64,000 bases of DNA from Massospora cicadina (lineage: Eukaryota; Entomophthoromycota; Entomophthoromycetes; Entomophthorales; Entomophthoraceae), in the NCBI GenBank assembly GCA_022478985.1, contig JAKSZP010018546.1, positions 98,553 to 162,552 on the forward strand, read 5' to 3'. The notes under the pieces are model-generated. The model did no database searches. It was not told the DNA's origin and saw nothing but the letters and a program-made list of their open reading frames with translations. The translations under genes and the position numbers were made by a program. This document shows, piece by piece, positions 44,351 through 55,665 of this stretch. Position 1 is the stretch's first letter; every line of letters starts with the position of its first letter.

Positions 44351-46200
44351 CAAGCAATTGGAGTTTTGGTGTTTTTCTCCATGTGGTAGAGAATCTTAAA
44401 GTCAAAGTCCTGCAGTTTGAGAGCCCATTGGGTTAGATGCCCTTCAGGAACCTTGAGGTCCTGCAACTAGCGTAACAAAGCATGATCCGTTACAAAATTA
44501 AACTTCACTCCATGAAAATACACACTAAATTGCTTATACTCATATATTTTATGCTAAGTACACCTGCTCAGTCACAGTGTAATTGCGTTCATGGAAATTC
44601 AGGATTTTACTGCAGTATGCCACTGAGTGCTCTTCCTCTTCATCATCTTTTTGGTATAGGACCGTTTCAATGGTGGAAAGGGATTCATCCGTCTGAATGA
44701 TGAACTCCTTATCAAAATTAGGTTAGCGCATCATGAGTGCACTGATTAGCGCTATTCAAAGTGTATTAAAGAAGCAATGGCAGTGTTCCGTTCATTTAAA
44801 TGGGGCATCCTTCTTTAATAACTCAAACAGCAGACCTCTAATACAACAAAAATTGGGTATAAAGTGGTGGTAGTAGCTGACCATCCCCAAGATACTTGTA
44901 TACTGTGCTTACTGTTTGACATAGTTATCTTCTGGATAGCCTCTACCTTGGCTGGTTGGGGCATCAGCCCAGTCACATCCACCACAAACCCTAGGTATTC
45001 CAGCTAGTCTTTGGTTAAATGGCATTTATGGGGATTAATCTTAATGTTGACATAAGCAAGTTGGTGGAAGACCTCCCACAGGTGGGTAAGATGCTTGGAG
45101 AATGTACGTGAAAAGACACTATATATTTACAAGGTAAACAATGACGCATGGCCGCTTCAGGTCGCCAAGAATGGTGTCCATGGCCTGCTGAAACGTAACT
45201 GGGGCATTACATAGCCCTTGAGGCATACTGGTCATTTGAAAAAACCCTGGACGTGATAATGGCACATTTCTCCTGTTCCACTGCGGAAAACTTGATTTGC
45301 CAATAAATGGATATCAAATCCATTGTTGAGAAGTAATATGTTTTTCCCAACCAATCCAAGGCATTGTCAATTTGTGGGTGGGGTATGAGTCCATTTTGGT
45401 AATCATGTTGAGCTTCTGGTATTCCATTACTACCTGGTTGAAGCTACCCTTCTTTTTGACAATAAGAATGGGCAAAGCCCATGGACTCTCTGATGGTTCA
45501 AGAATCCCTTGCACAAGCAGCTTTTTTGTCTACTTGGTTAGTACTTCCTCCGCAGCCCTAGATTGGTAGTTCGGATGAGATCTGATGAGGGGATTATCCC
45601 CAGTATCCACTCAATGGACCACTCCCTGCGTGCACCCTAAATTGTGGTCATCGATGGCAAAGGTCTCCTTATAATTTTTAAAAAAGCTTTTGTCTGATCT
45701 TTTTACTCTTTTAAATAAACCCAACTAGATTTTCATGTGGTACCACCGCCATTACACCAAGCTGTGGTTCAAAGGGTAGACCAAATTCAAACAGTGACCA
45801 GAACTCATGAACCTGAATGAACTCCTTCACTGGAATCAAGTGTAAAAATGCCGCAATTTAGTGTCAGCGGATTTGCATTGGTTCATGATGTAGATTCACT
45901 AACAAAACCTTGATCTCCCCGTGACCTGGGAGAATAATGCCTGGAGCCACATTGGGCTCAAAATGCAACTGCTGATAAGGCCCAATGATCTCCCCATAAA
46001 GCCCATCTGGCACTTCCACCTCTAACTCAGTTTTTACTATTACTTTGTGTCTGAAGGAGATGGATAGAGCTCCAGAAGCTCTGAGCGGCAGCCCTTGATA
46101 TTCATATACCTTCTGAAGAGGCCCAGGTTTTTCCCTTTAGTTGATGGTTGCAAACTGGAATCACCCTATCACTATAGGCAAGTTGATATGACCCATGTGC
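44351..46200 (-). pseudogene. Element E RNase H and reverse transcriptase (YLVN)
   Basis: RNase H remnants lie at 44400-44740 (FIIQTDESLSTIE near 44690, CILQ.NFHERNYTVTEQVYL near 44570). The RT frame 45314-45514 reads MQGILEPSESPWALPILIVKK. The catalytic motif near 45125-45145 reads VIVYLVNI, replacing both aspartates. A linker to the protease follows (45570-46200) with broken frames only. Confidence 0.7.
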
Positions 46201-46700
46201 ATCAGATCCTTTGAAACTCTGCTGGAGGTAAAGTAAGTTGGGATCCGCTGCTCCAAAATTCGAAGGTCTCTTCCATCATATCAACAACAGCCCCATGGCG
46301 TCAAATGAAAACAGTTTCAATTAACAGGTCATAACTAATTTTCAGTAAACTATTGCTGTGGCTACCATGACAATTGACCTAAACTGCAACAAAGGTGCAC
46401 TATACGCTCCCTCAGAGACCATGTTTTCCGCTCCAGAAGTTCCATACACCATACAGTATTCCACATCAGGTTTTAGTGTCAGCTTCGCCACCAACTTGGT
46501 GAAAATATGTTGACTGGAGCGCCCATATCTAAGATAGCGCAAACCTGGTTTTTTGCTATGACAATGTCATAGTATGTACACTCAGAATAGGATAAATTCT
46601 GATTGTATAAAGCATTACATTTTAATGATCTCTTTTCTCCAGGAAGCTCATTATACACTACCAACTTTAAGAGCTCTTTCCCAATAGCATTCACAGGGAG
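46201..46700 (-). pseudogene. Element E aspartic protease
   Basis: Frame 46479-46694 reads ECTYYDIVIAKNQVCAILDMGAPVNIF with the Asp-Met-Gly loop. A frameshift leads to 46342-46542, FTKLVAKLTLKPDVEY, VYGTSGAENMVSEGAYSAP. The shared Met with C and F/D is notable. Confidence 0.75.
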
Positions 46701-47993
46701 GACGGCATTTAACCCTATTAAAAGAGGTGCATCAGAGGATGGATCCGGCTCATCTGTAGAGATTTATTCAAACATTTGGCATGCATAAGGATTGGGTTGC
46801 TTCTGGGGTCCTTCTTCCACCATGTCTTGGGTTTGCGCTCATGTCAATACATTCACCTCTCCAACCAGTTGTGATATAGGAATGCATCATCATACTGAGG
46901 GACTTTTGCTGAATGTACGTGGATAGGCTCAGGGGGGACGTTTGGGGATGTAACAGCGGAGGTATAGAGTCCAATCTCTACTCTACTCTAACTTTCTCTG
47001 CTTGTACTGATCTTGCAGTTGGTAATGGACCCAAAGCTTGGGGAAACCTCATGACAGGTTTTCAGGGTGGCCACATCTAAAACACCTGACGCCATAGAAC
47101 CTGCGTCCTTGATTGTTGTAAGATGGGTCACACTGAAAGTTGGACTGTGGTCACTTGGTGTAAACAGGCTGTTCCAAATAGTTGAACTGCTGATGGTAAC
47201 TCAGTTGAGGGCAAGGCAAGCATAGTGTTAATAAGACTGGGGGTTACTAGGCAAACTCTGAACAGGAAAGTATAATTTTCCCTTATAAGAAAGTCCATCA
47301 GCGGATGAGGTAGTTTTCTGCTCTTTATTGGGTGGCAGAAAGGTAACGGATAGATGGCGCAAAATTTGAACGATTTTAAGCAAGGGTACGCCGTCCTCTA
47401 AATATGGAGCCATAAAACTTTAAAGATTGAAGTATAGTTTCACTGAAGAGGTCAATTATAATGCATACATCGATTTGGTTAAAGTCCCTGCCCCAGTTAA
47501 CATGTGGGCTTCCATTTTAAATTAATCAGCAAACGCAGTGAGGGTCTCATTATGCTGAAACCCAATGGTTTTGAACTCTGCCTTCCGCTGTAAACTCTTT
47601 GCAGTTCCTCCAAACAACCGCAGCACAGTATCCTTCACTTCTTGATAGATAATGGAACTGTTTGGAAGGTAGAAATAACTTGGTCAGTGCTTCTGACATT
47701 CAAGGTGGATATTAACAATTTGGCTTTACGCCAATCTGAAGTTCCTTCTACTGCAAACTCAAATTGCTTAAAAAATCCATAGATGTTCCCATCATGATCA
47801 AACTGAGGCTTCTTAAAAATACAAACCTCCTGCAGAAGCTCCTCCTGACATTTGAGCACAACATCCATGGCAAGCTTGAGTTTCAATATTCAACTAATGC
47901 AGCATGTTGGGAAGATTCCTTGTCAAAGCAAGCCTGATGCAACATGGCCAGCATTGAGGAATTTTTATTGTTTTTGTGATTGGTCGATGGGCC
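46701..47993 (-). pseudogene. Element E gag
   Basis: Frame 47635-47886 has FKKPQFDHDGNIYGFFKQF, EFAVEGTSDWRKAKLLIST and LNVRSTDQVISTFQ. Further parts at 47228-47413 and 46768-46974 follow. A knuckle remnant CFRCGHPENLS lies near 47040-47080. The long coiled-coil leader of element A is missing. Stops are frequent. Confidence 0.7.
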
Positions 47994-48010
47994 CTCTGCA
48001 GTGAGCACCG
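47994..48010 (-). other. Element E primer-binding site
   Basis: On the minus strand this reads CGGTGCTCACTGCAGAG, next to the 5' LTR. The first T of the usual TGGTGCTCAC is lost here. It is followed by ggcccat as in F/D. Confidence 0.75.
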
Positions 48011-48011
48011 A

Positions 48012-48569
48012 TGTTATAAATTTGGCGGTATCCTGGAGATACGCTGAAGGGTTTTGCACAGGGTAATCCCACTTAGCAATAGGACTGACAATATGATAAT
48101 TGTCATCCACAAAATAACATAATAAACTATAATAAATATGGAGCAATTGCCCCAATAACACTCTTTTATTTAATTTAATATTTACAGTGGATCCATGCTG
48201 TTCCACCCTCTCAAAACTACTAACAACCCTCCTCCTTCAATTGTCTCATATCGCTTATATCTCAGCGACTTCAGATGATACCAATTCCTCATCTTAGCTA
48301 TTCAGTTCCGCCATATCTCATTGGTTTCATCAGAGTATGCTATTCAATTCTCTATTGCCTTAGTCGAGGAAATCTAACTCAATATTTTCCAAATGTTGAC
48401 ATCACACTATTGCCCTTAATGTAGGCAGTCCAATAATATTTCGTTATATCCCAATAATGCCTCATCTCAAGGCGCTCATGTAGATTGAAACTAGTATCAT
48501 GATCAGCAGATTCTCCACATCTAAGTAGCTATTTCAGGCTTATTGTCCAGTCATATCAGAGCTTTGACA
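48012..48569 (-). repeat. Element E 5' LTR
   Basis: TGTTATAAATTTGG ... GCTTTGACA (plus orientation), 558 bases, the intact partner of the two-part 3' LTR. CCATC follows at 48570. Confidence 0.9.
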
Positions 48570-49208
48570 CCATCATTCATTAGAGTGGAAAAACATACCA
48601 TACTTTCTCTGACAGGAACAAATTCCCTGAGGACATCATATGCCTGAAGAGGATTACACCTTAGGGTTAGCTTCATTAACTGCATCTAATAATTATGTTC
48701 TGGTTATTTTTTGCTTTCAGTTTCTCTTTCCCCCTTCATGGAGGTTTAGGATAACAATTTTTGTGGATACTGGGGCCTCTGAGAAATATATTGATTTAGA
48801 CCTAAATGACTACCTTAATTTACCTTCCTACTGGGGGTATGGTTAGGGCAGGGGCCTCCCAGGGTATTACCACCTTGAAGGTTCAGGGTCTGGTTGATAA
48901 TCAAGTTTACATTTTCAAATTGGCTGACCACTTCTTGGCGGTCTTAATCTTTCTGTATCCAATTATATTAGGATTGGGTTGGTGGAGAAAATTTGATTTC
49001 AAGCCCAATTTGAAGGTCAATAACTTAAATTTGCCATTGGTTAGTAGTCATGTACTAATAAATCCCATGTTAGAAGGTGGCTTCTTAAACAACTCGCTAA
49101 ATACTAATATAAACAAGCTTAGGCTTGCGCCTCTGCTGAAGCTAAATTCCAGAAAGCCACTACTTATCTATTTGGAGGGGTTAAAGTCTTCATCTGATGT
49201 GGCTTTAG
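48570..49208 (+). pseudogene. Element L aspartic protease and pre-RT region
   Basis: The frame 48640-48846 contains ITIFVDTGASEKYIDLDL, a standard DTGA retropepsin loop. A frameshift leads to 48806-49219: VRAGASQGITTLKVQGLV, then YPIILGLGWWRKFDFKPNL, the usual link between protease and RT in Gypsy pol. The copy is cut at 49208 by LTR I. It is distinct from the DMG family and closer in style to element B. The matching gag was not identified. Confidence 0.75.
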
Positions 49209-49949
49209 TGGGAATCTGACAAGCATTGGTCTTGCTGGTGCTGGTTTAGCCAGATATCCACAAGATACTTACATTAAAATAAATACCTTTAATCAAAGTA
49301 AGAATTGGGGTTTTAAAGGTTTTTATACCAATCACAGCCATGTGATCAAGAGAGAACCATCTCAATATTGGAAGGCTGAGTATTTAAATCATTTCAAGGC
49401 TTGAAGTGAGTCATACAAGAAATTAATTTTAAGCTATGCACATCCAAATTTGGTAATATGGGCTGTTGTACTATCAGATCGTTCAAAACTCGCCATACTT
49501 CAAGAAATGGCTGAGGGATGGTGATAATAGGTAGTTTGGACCCGTGAGTAAGTTTTAATATATTTTCTCCCATTAATTTGATGAGAAGATATTTGCATAG
49601 TTTACAAGGACCCCTCCAACACTATAAAAGGGGAAGGTCTCTGCAGTGTGAGTTAAATTAAATTCGTTGTAAGACGGGAAGGGACCTCTGAAGGGCTCCC
49701 CTTGATTCTGCCACACAGTTGGAGAAATCTGACTGCCCAAACTATTGTTATTTGCCAAAGTTTCATTAATTTAAGTGTTACCCCAATTTGAAGGGTTCCA
49801 AAAAGAATTGACCATGGTCTTTTGGCCGATATTGTCATTTTTTCATCTGAAATATTATTGGCACAAGATTGGACTCATAATTGGATAATGGATATTTGAT
49901 AAATTGGGACAATTCTCGCCCAAGACACTCATTTGCCAAATTTATGACA
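49209..49949 (-). mobile_element. LTR I (single LTR inside element L)
   Basis: In element sense it runs from TGTCATAAATTTGG (right end 49949) through a promoter-like ccttttatagtgttgg near 49622-49640 to a U5 hairpin and TTCCCA at 49209. Its parts match LTRs G and H. No internal region adjoins, and no convincing target duplication was found, so it may be a solo LTR with eroded ends. Confidence 0.65.
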
Positions 49950-50135
49950 GCAATTGTCTGATAGCTTCAGCAAATTCCTTAATGGATCATTCAGATTTTT
50001 AATGTGATTTTAAGCTTACACCTGACCTGGTTCACATTTACTCCACAACTATACACTTTTATTCTGCAGGAGGCAGCATTAGATGCTTGGGTTACAGAGC
50101 AACTGGACAAGGGAGCTATTTTATAGCGTACATCT
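49950..50135 (+). pseudogene. Element L reverse transcriptase, first fragment
   Basis: EAALDAWVTEQLDKGAI (50073-50125) is the start of the RT fingers. The frame is then interrupted by element N. CATCT (50131-50135) is the left target duplication of N. Confidence 0.6.
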
Positions 50136-51195
50136 TGTCAGATTTTGATGGTTGACTTGAAAATAAACCCTTTGAGAAAACCATCAATGTTGATAGATTA
50201 AACCATTATGGATCCCTTGATCCTTCCTGATTTATCTATAGAATCTTTTGAATCAGATAAAACTTAAAACAGCCTTTATTGCATTTAAACATCACGATTA
50301 TCATAACTTATAATTGCTATGACATAATTTTATTATAGCTATTATGGGACTTACTTGGGTAAATTGAGTGGATTTATAGCATATACTATATTGCACTCTC
50401 AAATCTAATGCAATTTTGATTACCGTATAATGGTAACTTGTATTTCAATCTTCATAATTGGCACAATAGTACTTGAACATGGACAGCCCAATTAGGGAGC
50501 ACATAGTACTATCAAGAGGCCTGCTGACGTCCCAAATAGGGGTGGATCACTATTCAAATTACATATTTACTTTTCCCTAATTTATTGTATTTTGTCAACT
50601 GTATGATGAAACGTGTTCAGATTGGTTGAAAAGCATATACATCGCTGAGATGCTAATATTACTCCTAAAATACTCCCAATTACAAGAGTAGAAGTGTCTT
50701 CAATTGGGCTAAAACAATTGTAATTAAGTTAATTCAAGGTCCAAATTAACTTGGAGAACTTTAATAACCATTGCTATAATCCATATAGGATTGACATGGC
50801 TTTAGTGAACTCATTAAATAGAGGAGCATGGCCAAGAGACGCCTAAGAGGTAAAAATACCGGCATCTGGACTTGAAATGGAATCAGTTTTTCCATCTTAT
50901 ATCTTATTATCCTATATTATCTTCTATTAATTCTATCTTCATGTTAAGAAGTGTAGACAAGCGTTAAGAGTAAGCTTGCCATTATTACCTGCATCTGGAG
51001 AGTGCTCAATTATATAAGGAAAAATACCTAGAAGAGACCGGAAGAGTCAATAATTATTGTTTTAGCTTTGTGAGCTTCATGAAGGTTAAAATACCATAAG
51101 ACAAATAGCAGAATTGAGGTTATATCTGCCAAAACTCTTCCTGACTATAAAAGCAGAATTTGTTAATTAAGCTAGTAAATTCTCAAAACTTAAAA
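50136..51195 (+). repeat. Element N 5' LTR
   Basis: TGTCAGATTTTGATGG ... CTTAAAA. It shares with 54606-55665 catcacgatta, ggcctgctga, gtatgatgaaa, tccatcttatat and ttattgttttagctttgtgagcttca. The stem gaagagacc(g/a)gaagagtcaa lies near 51040. Confidence 0.9.
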
Positions 51196-53290
51196 AATGT
51201 TGCTCACTATTGCAGTTGCTGCTGCACCTGCCCCAGCCAACACCCTTCTCCACCAGCAACTCCATGGGGCAATGGAGCCCCTTGTCAAGGGTATTCCTAT
51301 CCCCAATATTCTTCATGATTTTGAGGGAGCTGAAAAATATGAAATTGAGGAGCTCGCTTTCAGTGTGAGCTGCACTTGCATTGATGCAGTAAAAACTTTT
51401 TTTCAACCCCAACTATCCCCAAACCCAATGGCGCATTAAGTCATTTACTTGTGTGCTGGCTCTCATCAGTTTTTTGAGCATCAACTTGCTCAATACATTG
51501 AGGCGATGGACACCGTCAGCCTCATTAACAAAGAAAGCCCCCAATAATTTCTCCTTATGACTCATGTCGCTGATGCTCCCACCCCAATGCTGTCCACCAT
51601 GGTCTGCCAGCTAAAGCAGGCGCTGGACAAAAGTTATCCCAAAGCCTCTTCTCCATCTGATATGGCTTCCTAGGCTGATAACCTAGGGGCTATATTAGGG
51701 TTTTTTTAATTTACGATAATCCCTTTGTTTGGCCCATTTGTGAATAAAGATGCGTAGAGGCTCCCCCGTTTTGGGTTGGGCACCACTAGTATTAAAAAAG
51801 GGTTGCTCACTAAAAACCAAAGTACACAACTTAATAAGAACAAAAATATGAATACCAAGCAGAAGACGCCAAAAATTTGATGGTAATGATATGTAAACCA
51901 GTGACTGAGAAACCACTGAGTACTTTTTGCACTGCTCGCCAAAATACTGAGGATAGTAATTTGTACTCCTTAGATTCCATCACGGTGGGAGGAGGGTATG
52001 TGGATTCAACATGACCTATTGAGTCTAACTTGGACAGTGTAAATGAGATGCTTTAGACCCTCTTTCATTGATGCATAATAGGTACATTGCAGGTGGACCC
52101 ATCCTTTGGCATGTTTTATTATATGAAGGATCAGGCCTTCAAGATAAAGATTTACATGCAATAACAAGAGGCAACCATAGCAGCTCTTTCCAGACGACTT
52201 ACTAGTAAACAAAAACCAATGAGTTTTTGGTAAGTTTTGTGCAACCATCCATTAAGAATACACAGAGGATTCTGGCTGAGCAGATATATAGCTTAAAGAG
52301 ATATACAGAGTTCAGAAGGAAGAGCTATCTTCCCGATCTAACTTACTGTATAAGCTAAACTCCAGATTCAAAAAGTCAGAAAGGCCATTGTCAACAATAC
52401 ATAACATGTCAATGATGCTCAAAGAAGAATAATACTTTGGAAGAAAAGCTCAATATTAGGGTTCCTAAGAAAGCAGCTGAAATCCTCACTCACCATGGAT
52501 TATCTAGTGAGTGGGTCTAAAATATCAATAAATGCTGTCAGAAATTGGAAAATCACTCCGAATTATCTATCTTCTCAGACCTAACGCCTGTCCAAAGATG
52601 CAATCTCTGCTTGCAGGAATCATCTGGATTTAAAAGTGATGCATTTTCAGCTAGATGAATATGCCTGAACTGAGCTGGGCATCCTACAAAAAAGCATTAG
52701 GGATCTTGCTGCAATGCCAGCAGGGTCAAATTAGGAGGAGGATTTTGCTCAAATCCATGATGAATTCTCAAGACTTTGGTCAACAGTGTCATCAGTGCAA
52801 GCCAAGAATGTTGAACTTGTTAATTAGAAGCAAGAGCTCCAAACTTAGCTATCTGCAATGAAGGACCGTGTTGCTGATCCAATTAAAGATGTCAAGCATA
52901 TTTTGGATTCTCAAGTTGCATACAGAAAAGAACGCGAGAGCCTTAAAAAGGAAATGATGCCCTCAAAGGGAAAAGCTGCAATTGTCTGACCAGTCCTCAA
53001 GGGGGAGAGTAATGGAACCTCTAAATATTTGGGCAGAAATTGATTAGGGAAACAAACTAAGGCTTAAACACAGGAGCCCAAATTTAGCAGTATGGAACAA
53101 TTTCATGAAGCAGAGTCATCAGGATTGAGACAGATGCTGAATTTGATACTTCAGACGTTTGTTCTATGCCCATAATTTGGCTTCTATCCCAACTCTGGAT
53201 AACACTTGTCCCAATTGTAGTCCAATTTTAGCAAAGGATTTCATAAGACGTTCAAAATTTAGATGAAGTGTGACACCTCTGGCTGATTCT
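51196..53290 (+). pseudogene. Element N leader and gag N-terminal region
   Basis: An open frame starts at 51197 (ANTLLHQQLHGAMEPLVKGIP) and ends at 51439; it overlaps the primer site and its relation to gag is uncertain. Further on, helix-rich stretches such as KDRVADPIKDVKHILDSQVAY (52861-52923) suggest a coiled coil as in A and F/D. Most of 51660-52650 shows no recognisable motif. Confidence 0.45.
51198..51214 (+). other. Element N primer-binding site (degenerate)
   Basis: TGTTGCTCACTATTGCA, two bases inside the LTR, a mutated form of TGGTGCTCACTACAGGG. Confidence 0.6.
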
Positions 53291-54011
53291 GGGTGCAATG
53301 CTTTAAACCCTTATACTTGGTGGAGTTTGACAAAGATGGGAATGTAAATTCATTCCTAAAACTGTTTGAAAAAGCTATGCGAGGAGGATTTGATCATGCA
53401 ATGTTAATAGCCTTTATTAATTTGCCAACAAGAACCAGTGTTGACCTTTTTATGCCCTATTTGGGTGACAATTAGTCCTATTCAGATGCAAAGAATGCAG
53501 TAATACGGCAATTAAGAGGACCCAATAAGCAAATCCAAAAAACAGATCTTCTCAACATTGAATTCCAGAGAAACGAGTCCATCAGAGCCTTCAGCAATAG
53601 GTTCTATCAAGAGGCTCAAGTCCTACTCAGGTCTAATGCTATAAAGGAACTTATTACGAAAATCGCCATGGAGCATGCTGTTAAGATTAACGTAACTTGC
53701 AACATGCTATGATTTTAGCCTTTAATCAGACCGTGATAGCCTTAGAATTCACATAGTATTTGAGAAAGTGCACAAATAGATGTGAAGCCCCAAATTTGCC
53801 CATAGAACAGTTAAAATTCTGATCTTTTGGGGCCGAAAAATACCAATCTAAACAATCAAGAAAAGCATAATTGGCCTGCAAACCAGAATACTGATCAGCA
53901 ACCAGGGCCAATTACATGTCATAATTTTTGTCCAAAAGGGACACTTTGCTAGTCATTGCTATAGACGTGCAGACAAGAAACCTAAGGTGAATGTGGCCCT
54001 GAAGGTTAATA
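53291..54011 (+). pseudogene. Element N gag capsid and knuckle
   Basis: Frame 53293-53475 reads FDKDGNVNSFLKLFEKAMRG, DLFMPYLGDN. After a stop, SYSDAKNAVIRQLRGPNKQ and ESIRAFSNRFYQEAQVLL continue to about 53640, giving the usual Gypsy capsid order. A knuckle-like CHNFCPKGHFASHC lies near 53918-53960, with the second Cys displaced by one residue. Confidence 0.7.
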
Positions 54012-54605
54012 ATGAAGAAAACGCAGAAAAAGAGCAGGTGGAGTAGAGGCGGAATGCTCTACCTCCACCAAAGCCCTAACACATATTCCACCCAATCTAG
54101 TCAAGCTTTTTTGGCCGATGAGGTGGCCAAAGATAGCCTGCATCAAATTGTGGCTGACAATGTCTATATAATATCCACCCAATCCAAAGAAAAAGATTCA
54201 AAGAAGCTAGAAGTCACTGAAGAAGCTCAATCTGAAGTATTAAAGCCCTATGCCAAACAGGTCACTGATCAAGGGTTAAACAGCAATACTAAATGTTCCT
54301 CTGATCTTCCCTCTCTACATGACGTGCAAGTGGCCATTACAATGAAGACATTAGCAGAGAATTTTCCAGAGATCTTCTCAATTCTGAGGCCCCACTTGAA
54401 ATCTAACAAACACCCCAATATTCGTTTAATAAGCAATTCTGATATCTACTCTGAATGTATGTATATGGATATTTCAGTGAATAAGCTTCAGATTTAGGCC
54501 ATAATTAAGAGTGGGGCACCTATCAACATTGTTAGCACCAAACTAGTCAAAAACTGATGATTGCGCCCAATGTTACCTACTTCCAAGAATATGGCACGAT
54601 ATGAA
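54012..54605 (+). pseudogene. Element N protease fragment
   Basis: Frame 54012-54497 is the linker (SSDLPSLHDVQVAITMKTLA, cf. SSDVPSLKGVNVD in F/D). After a stop, AIIKSGAPINIVSTKLVKN (from 54499) is the retropepsin loop with the catalytic Asp replaced by Lys. Protease similarity ends near 54590 and the 3' LTR starts at 54606, so the rest of pol is missing. Confidence 0.75.
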
Positions 54606-55665
54606 TGCCAGTTTTGATGGGTGACTCAAAGATAAATCCTTCAAAAAAAACCTTCAATGCTTATAGATTACTCATATTTATGATTATATTGATCCTTCCC
54701 AATTTATCTGTATAACCTGTTAAATCAGAAATTTCAAAACCACATTGATTGCATCTAAACATCACGATTAACATAGCCAATAATAGCTATAATATAATAT
54801 TATTATGGCCAATTATGGGACCACTTAGGTAAATCAAAGTGAGTTTAAGGCAAAAACTGATTGCACTCTCAAATTTATTGAAATTATGGTTAATGTATAA
54901 TGAATTTTATGGTTTTCAATCTTTGTAATTGGCATAATAGTGCTTGCACATGTATGGACCAATCAAGGAGTGCCTAGTACTATTGAGAGACCTGCTGATG
55001 TCCCAATTAGGGATGCGGCATTATACGAATTTCATATTTTCATTTACCAAATTTGTTGTATTTTGCCAGTTGTATGATGAAATGTAAACGGGTTGGTCAA
55101 AAAACAATTATACACTGCTGAAGTGCTAGTACTCGCTTAAAATACTCCTGATTATGAGAGTAAAAGTAACTCCAACTGGGCTGAAATAATTAAATTAAGT
55201 TGATTCAAGTGCTGAATTAAGTTAAGGAGAAATAATAACTACTTTTATAACCCTGGAGGAAAGCCATGGCTTTAATAAACTCATCAAATAGATGATTATG
55301 GCCAGGAAATGCCCTAGAGGTATAAAATACCAGCACCTGGCCTTAAAATACAATCATCTTTTCCATCTTATATTGAATTATCTTATATCTTTTTCTATTA
55401 ATTCTATCTTCATGTTAAGGAGTGTAAACAAGAGTTAAGGTGAGCTTGTCATTATTACCCATGTCAGAATATTTGCTGATTAGATAGGAAAAAAGACCTA
55501 GAAGAGACCAGAAGAGTCAAAAATTATTGTTTTAGCTTTGTGAGCTTCAGAACGATTAGGAAATACAGTAATACATATAGAACGTTTGAGGATATATCAT
55601 CCAAAACTCTTCCTAACTAATGAAGCAAGAGTTTAAATAAGCGAGTAAAACCTCAAAACTTAACA
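54606..55665 (+). repeat. Element N 3' LTR
   Basis: TGCCAGTTTTGATGGG ... CTTAACA, 1060 bases, followed by CATCT. It is clearly diverged from the 5' copy (roughly a fifth of positions by eye), so the insertion is old. Confidence 0.9.

Larger units (their letters stand above)
35320..48569 (-). mobile_element. Element E: Ty3/Gypsy, with O and C nested in its 3' LTR
   Basis: The 3' LTR is in two parts (35320-35806 and 43019-43086, together 555 bases) and the 5' LTR lies at 48012-48569 (558 bases). The flanks are CTATC and CCATC, a target duplication with one change. Without nested insertions the element is about 6.0 kb. It belongs to the A and F/D subfamily by primer site, purine tract and protein similarity. 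Confidence 0.88.
50136..55665 (+). mobile_element. Element N: gag-only LTR element inside the L RT
   Basis: The element is 5530 bp with two LTRs of exactly 1060 bases each (50136-51195 and 54606-55665), flanked by CATCT (50131-50135 and 55666-55670). The interior holds a primer site, gag and the first part of a protease, then joins the 3' LTR directly: no RT, RNase H or integrase and no purine tract are visible. This resembles non-autonomous gag-only LTR elements (TR-GAG type), or a copy deleted after insertion. Confidence 0.9.
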
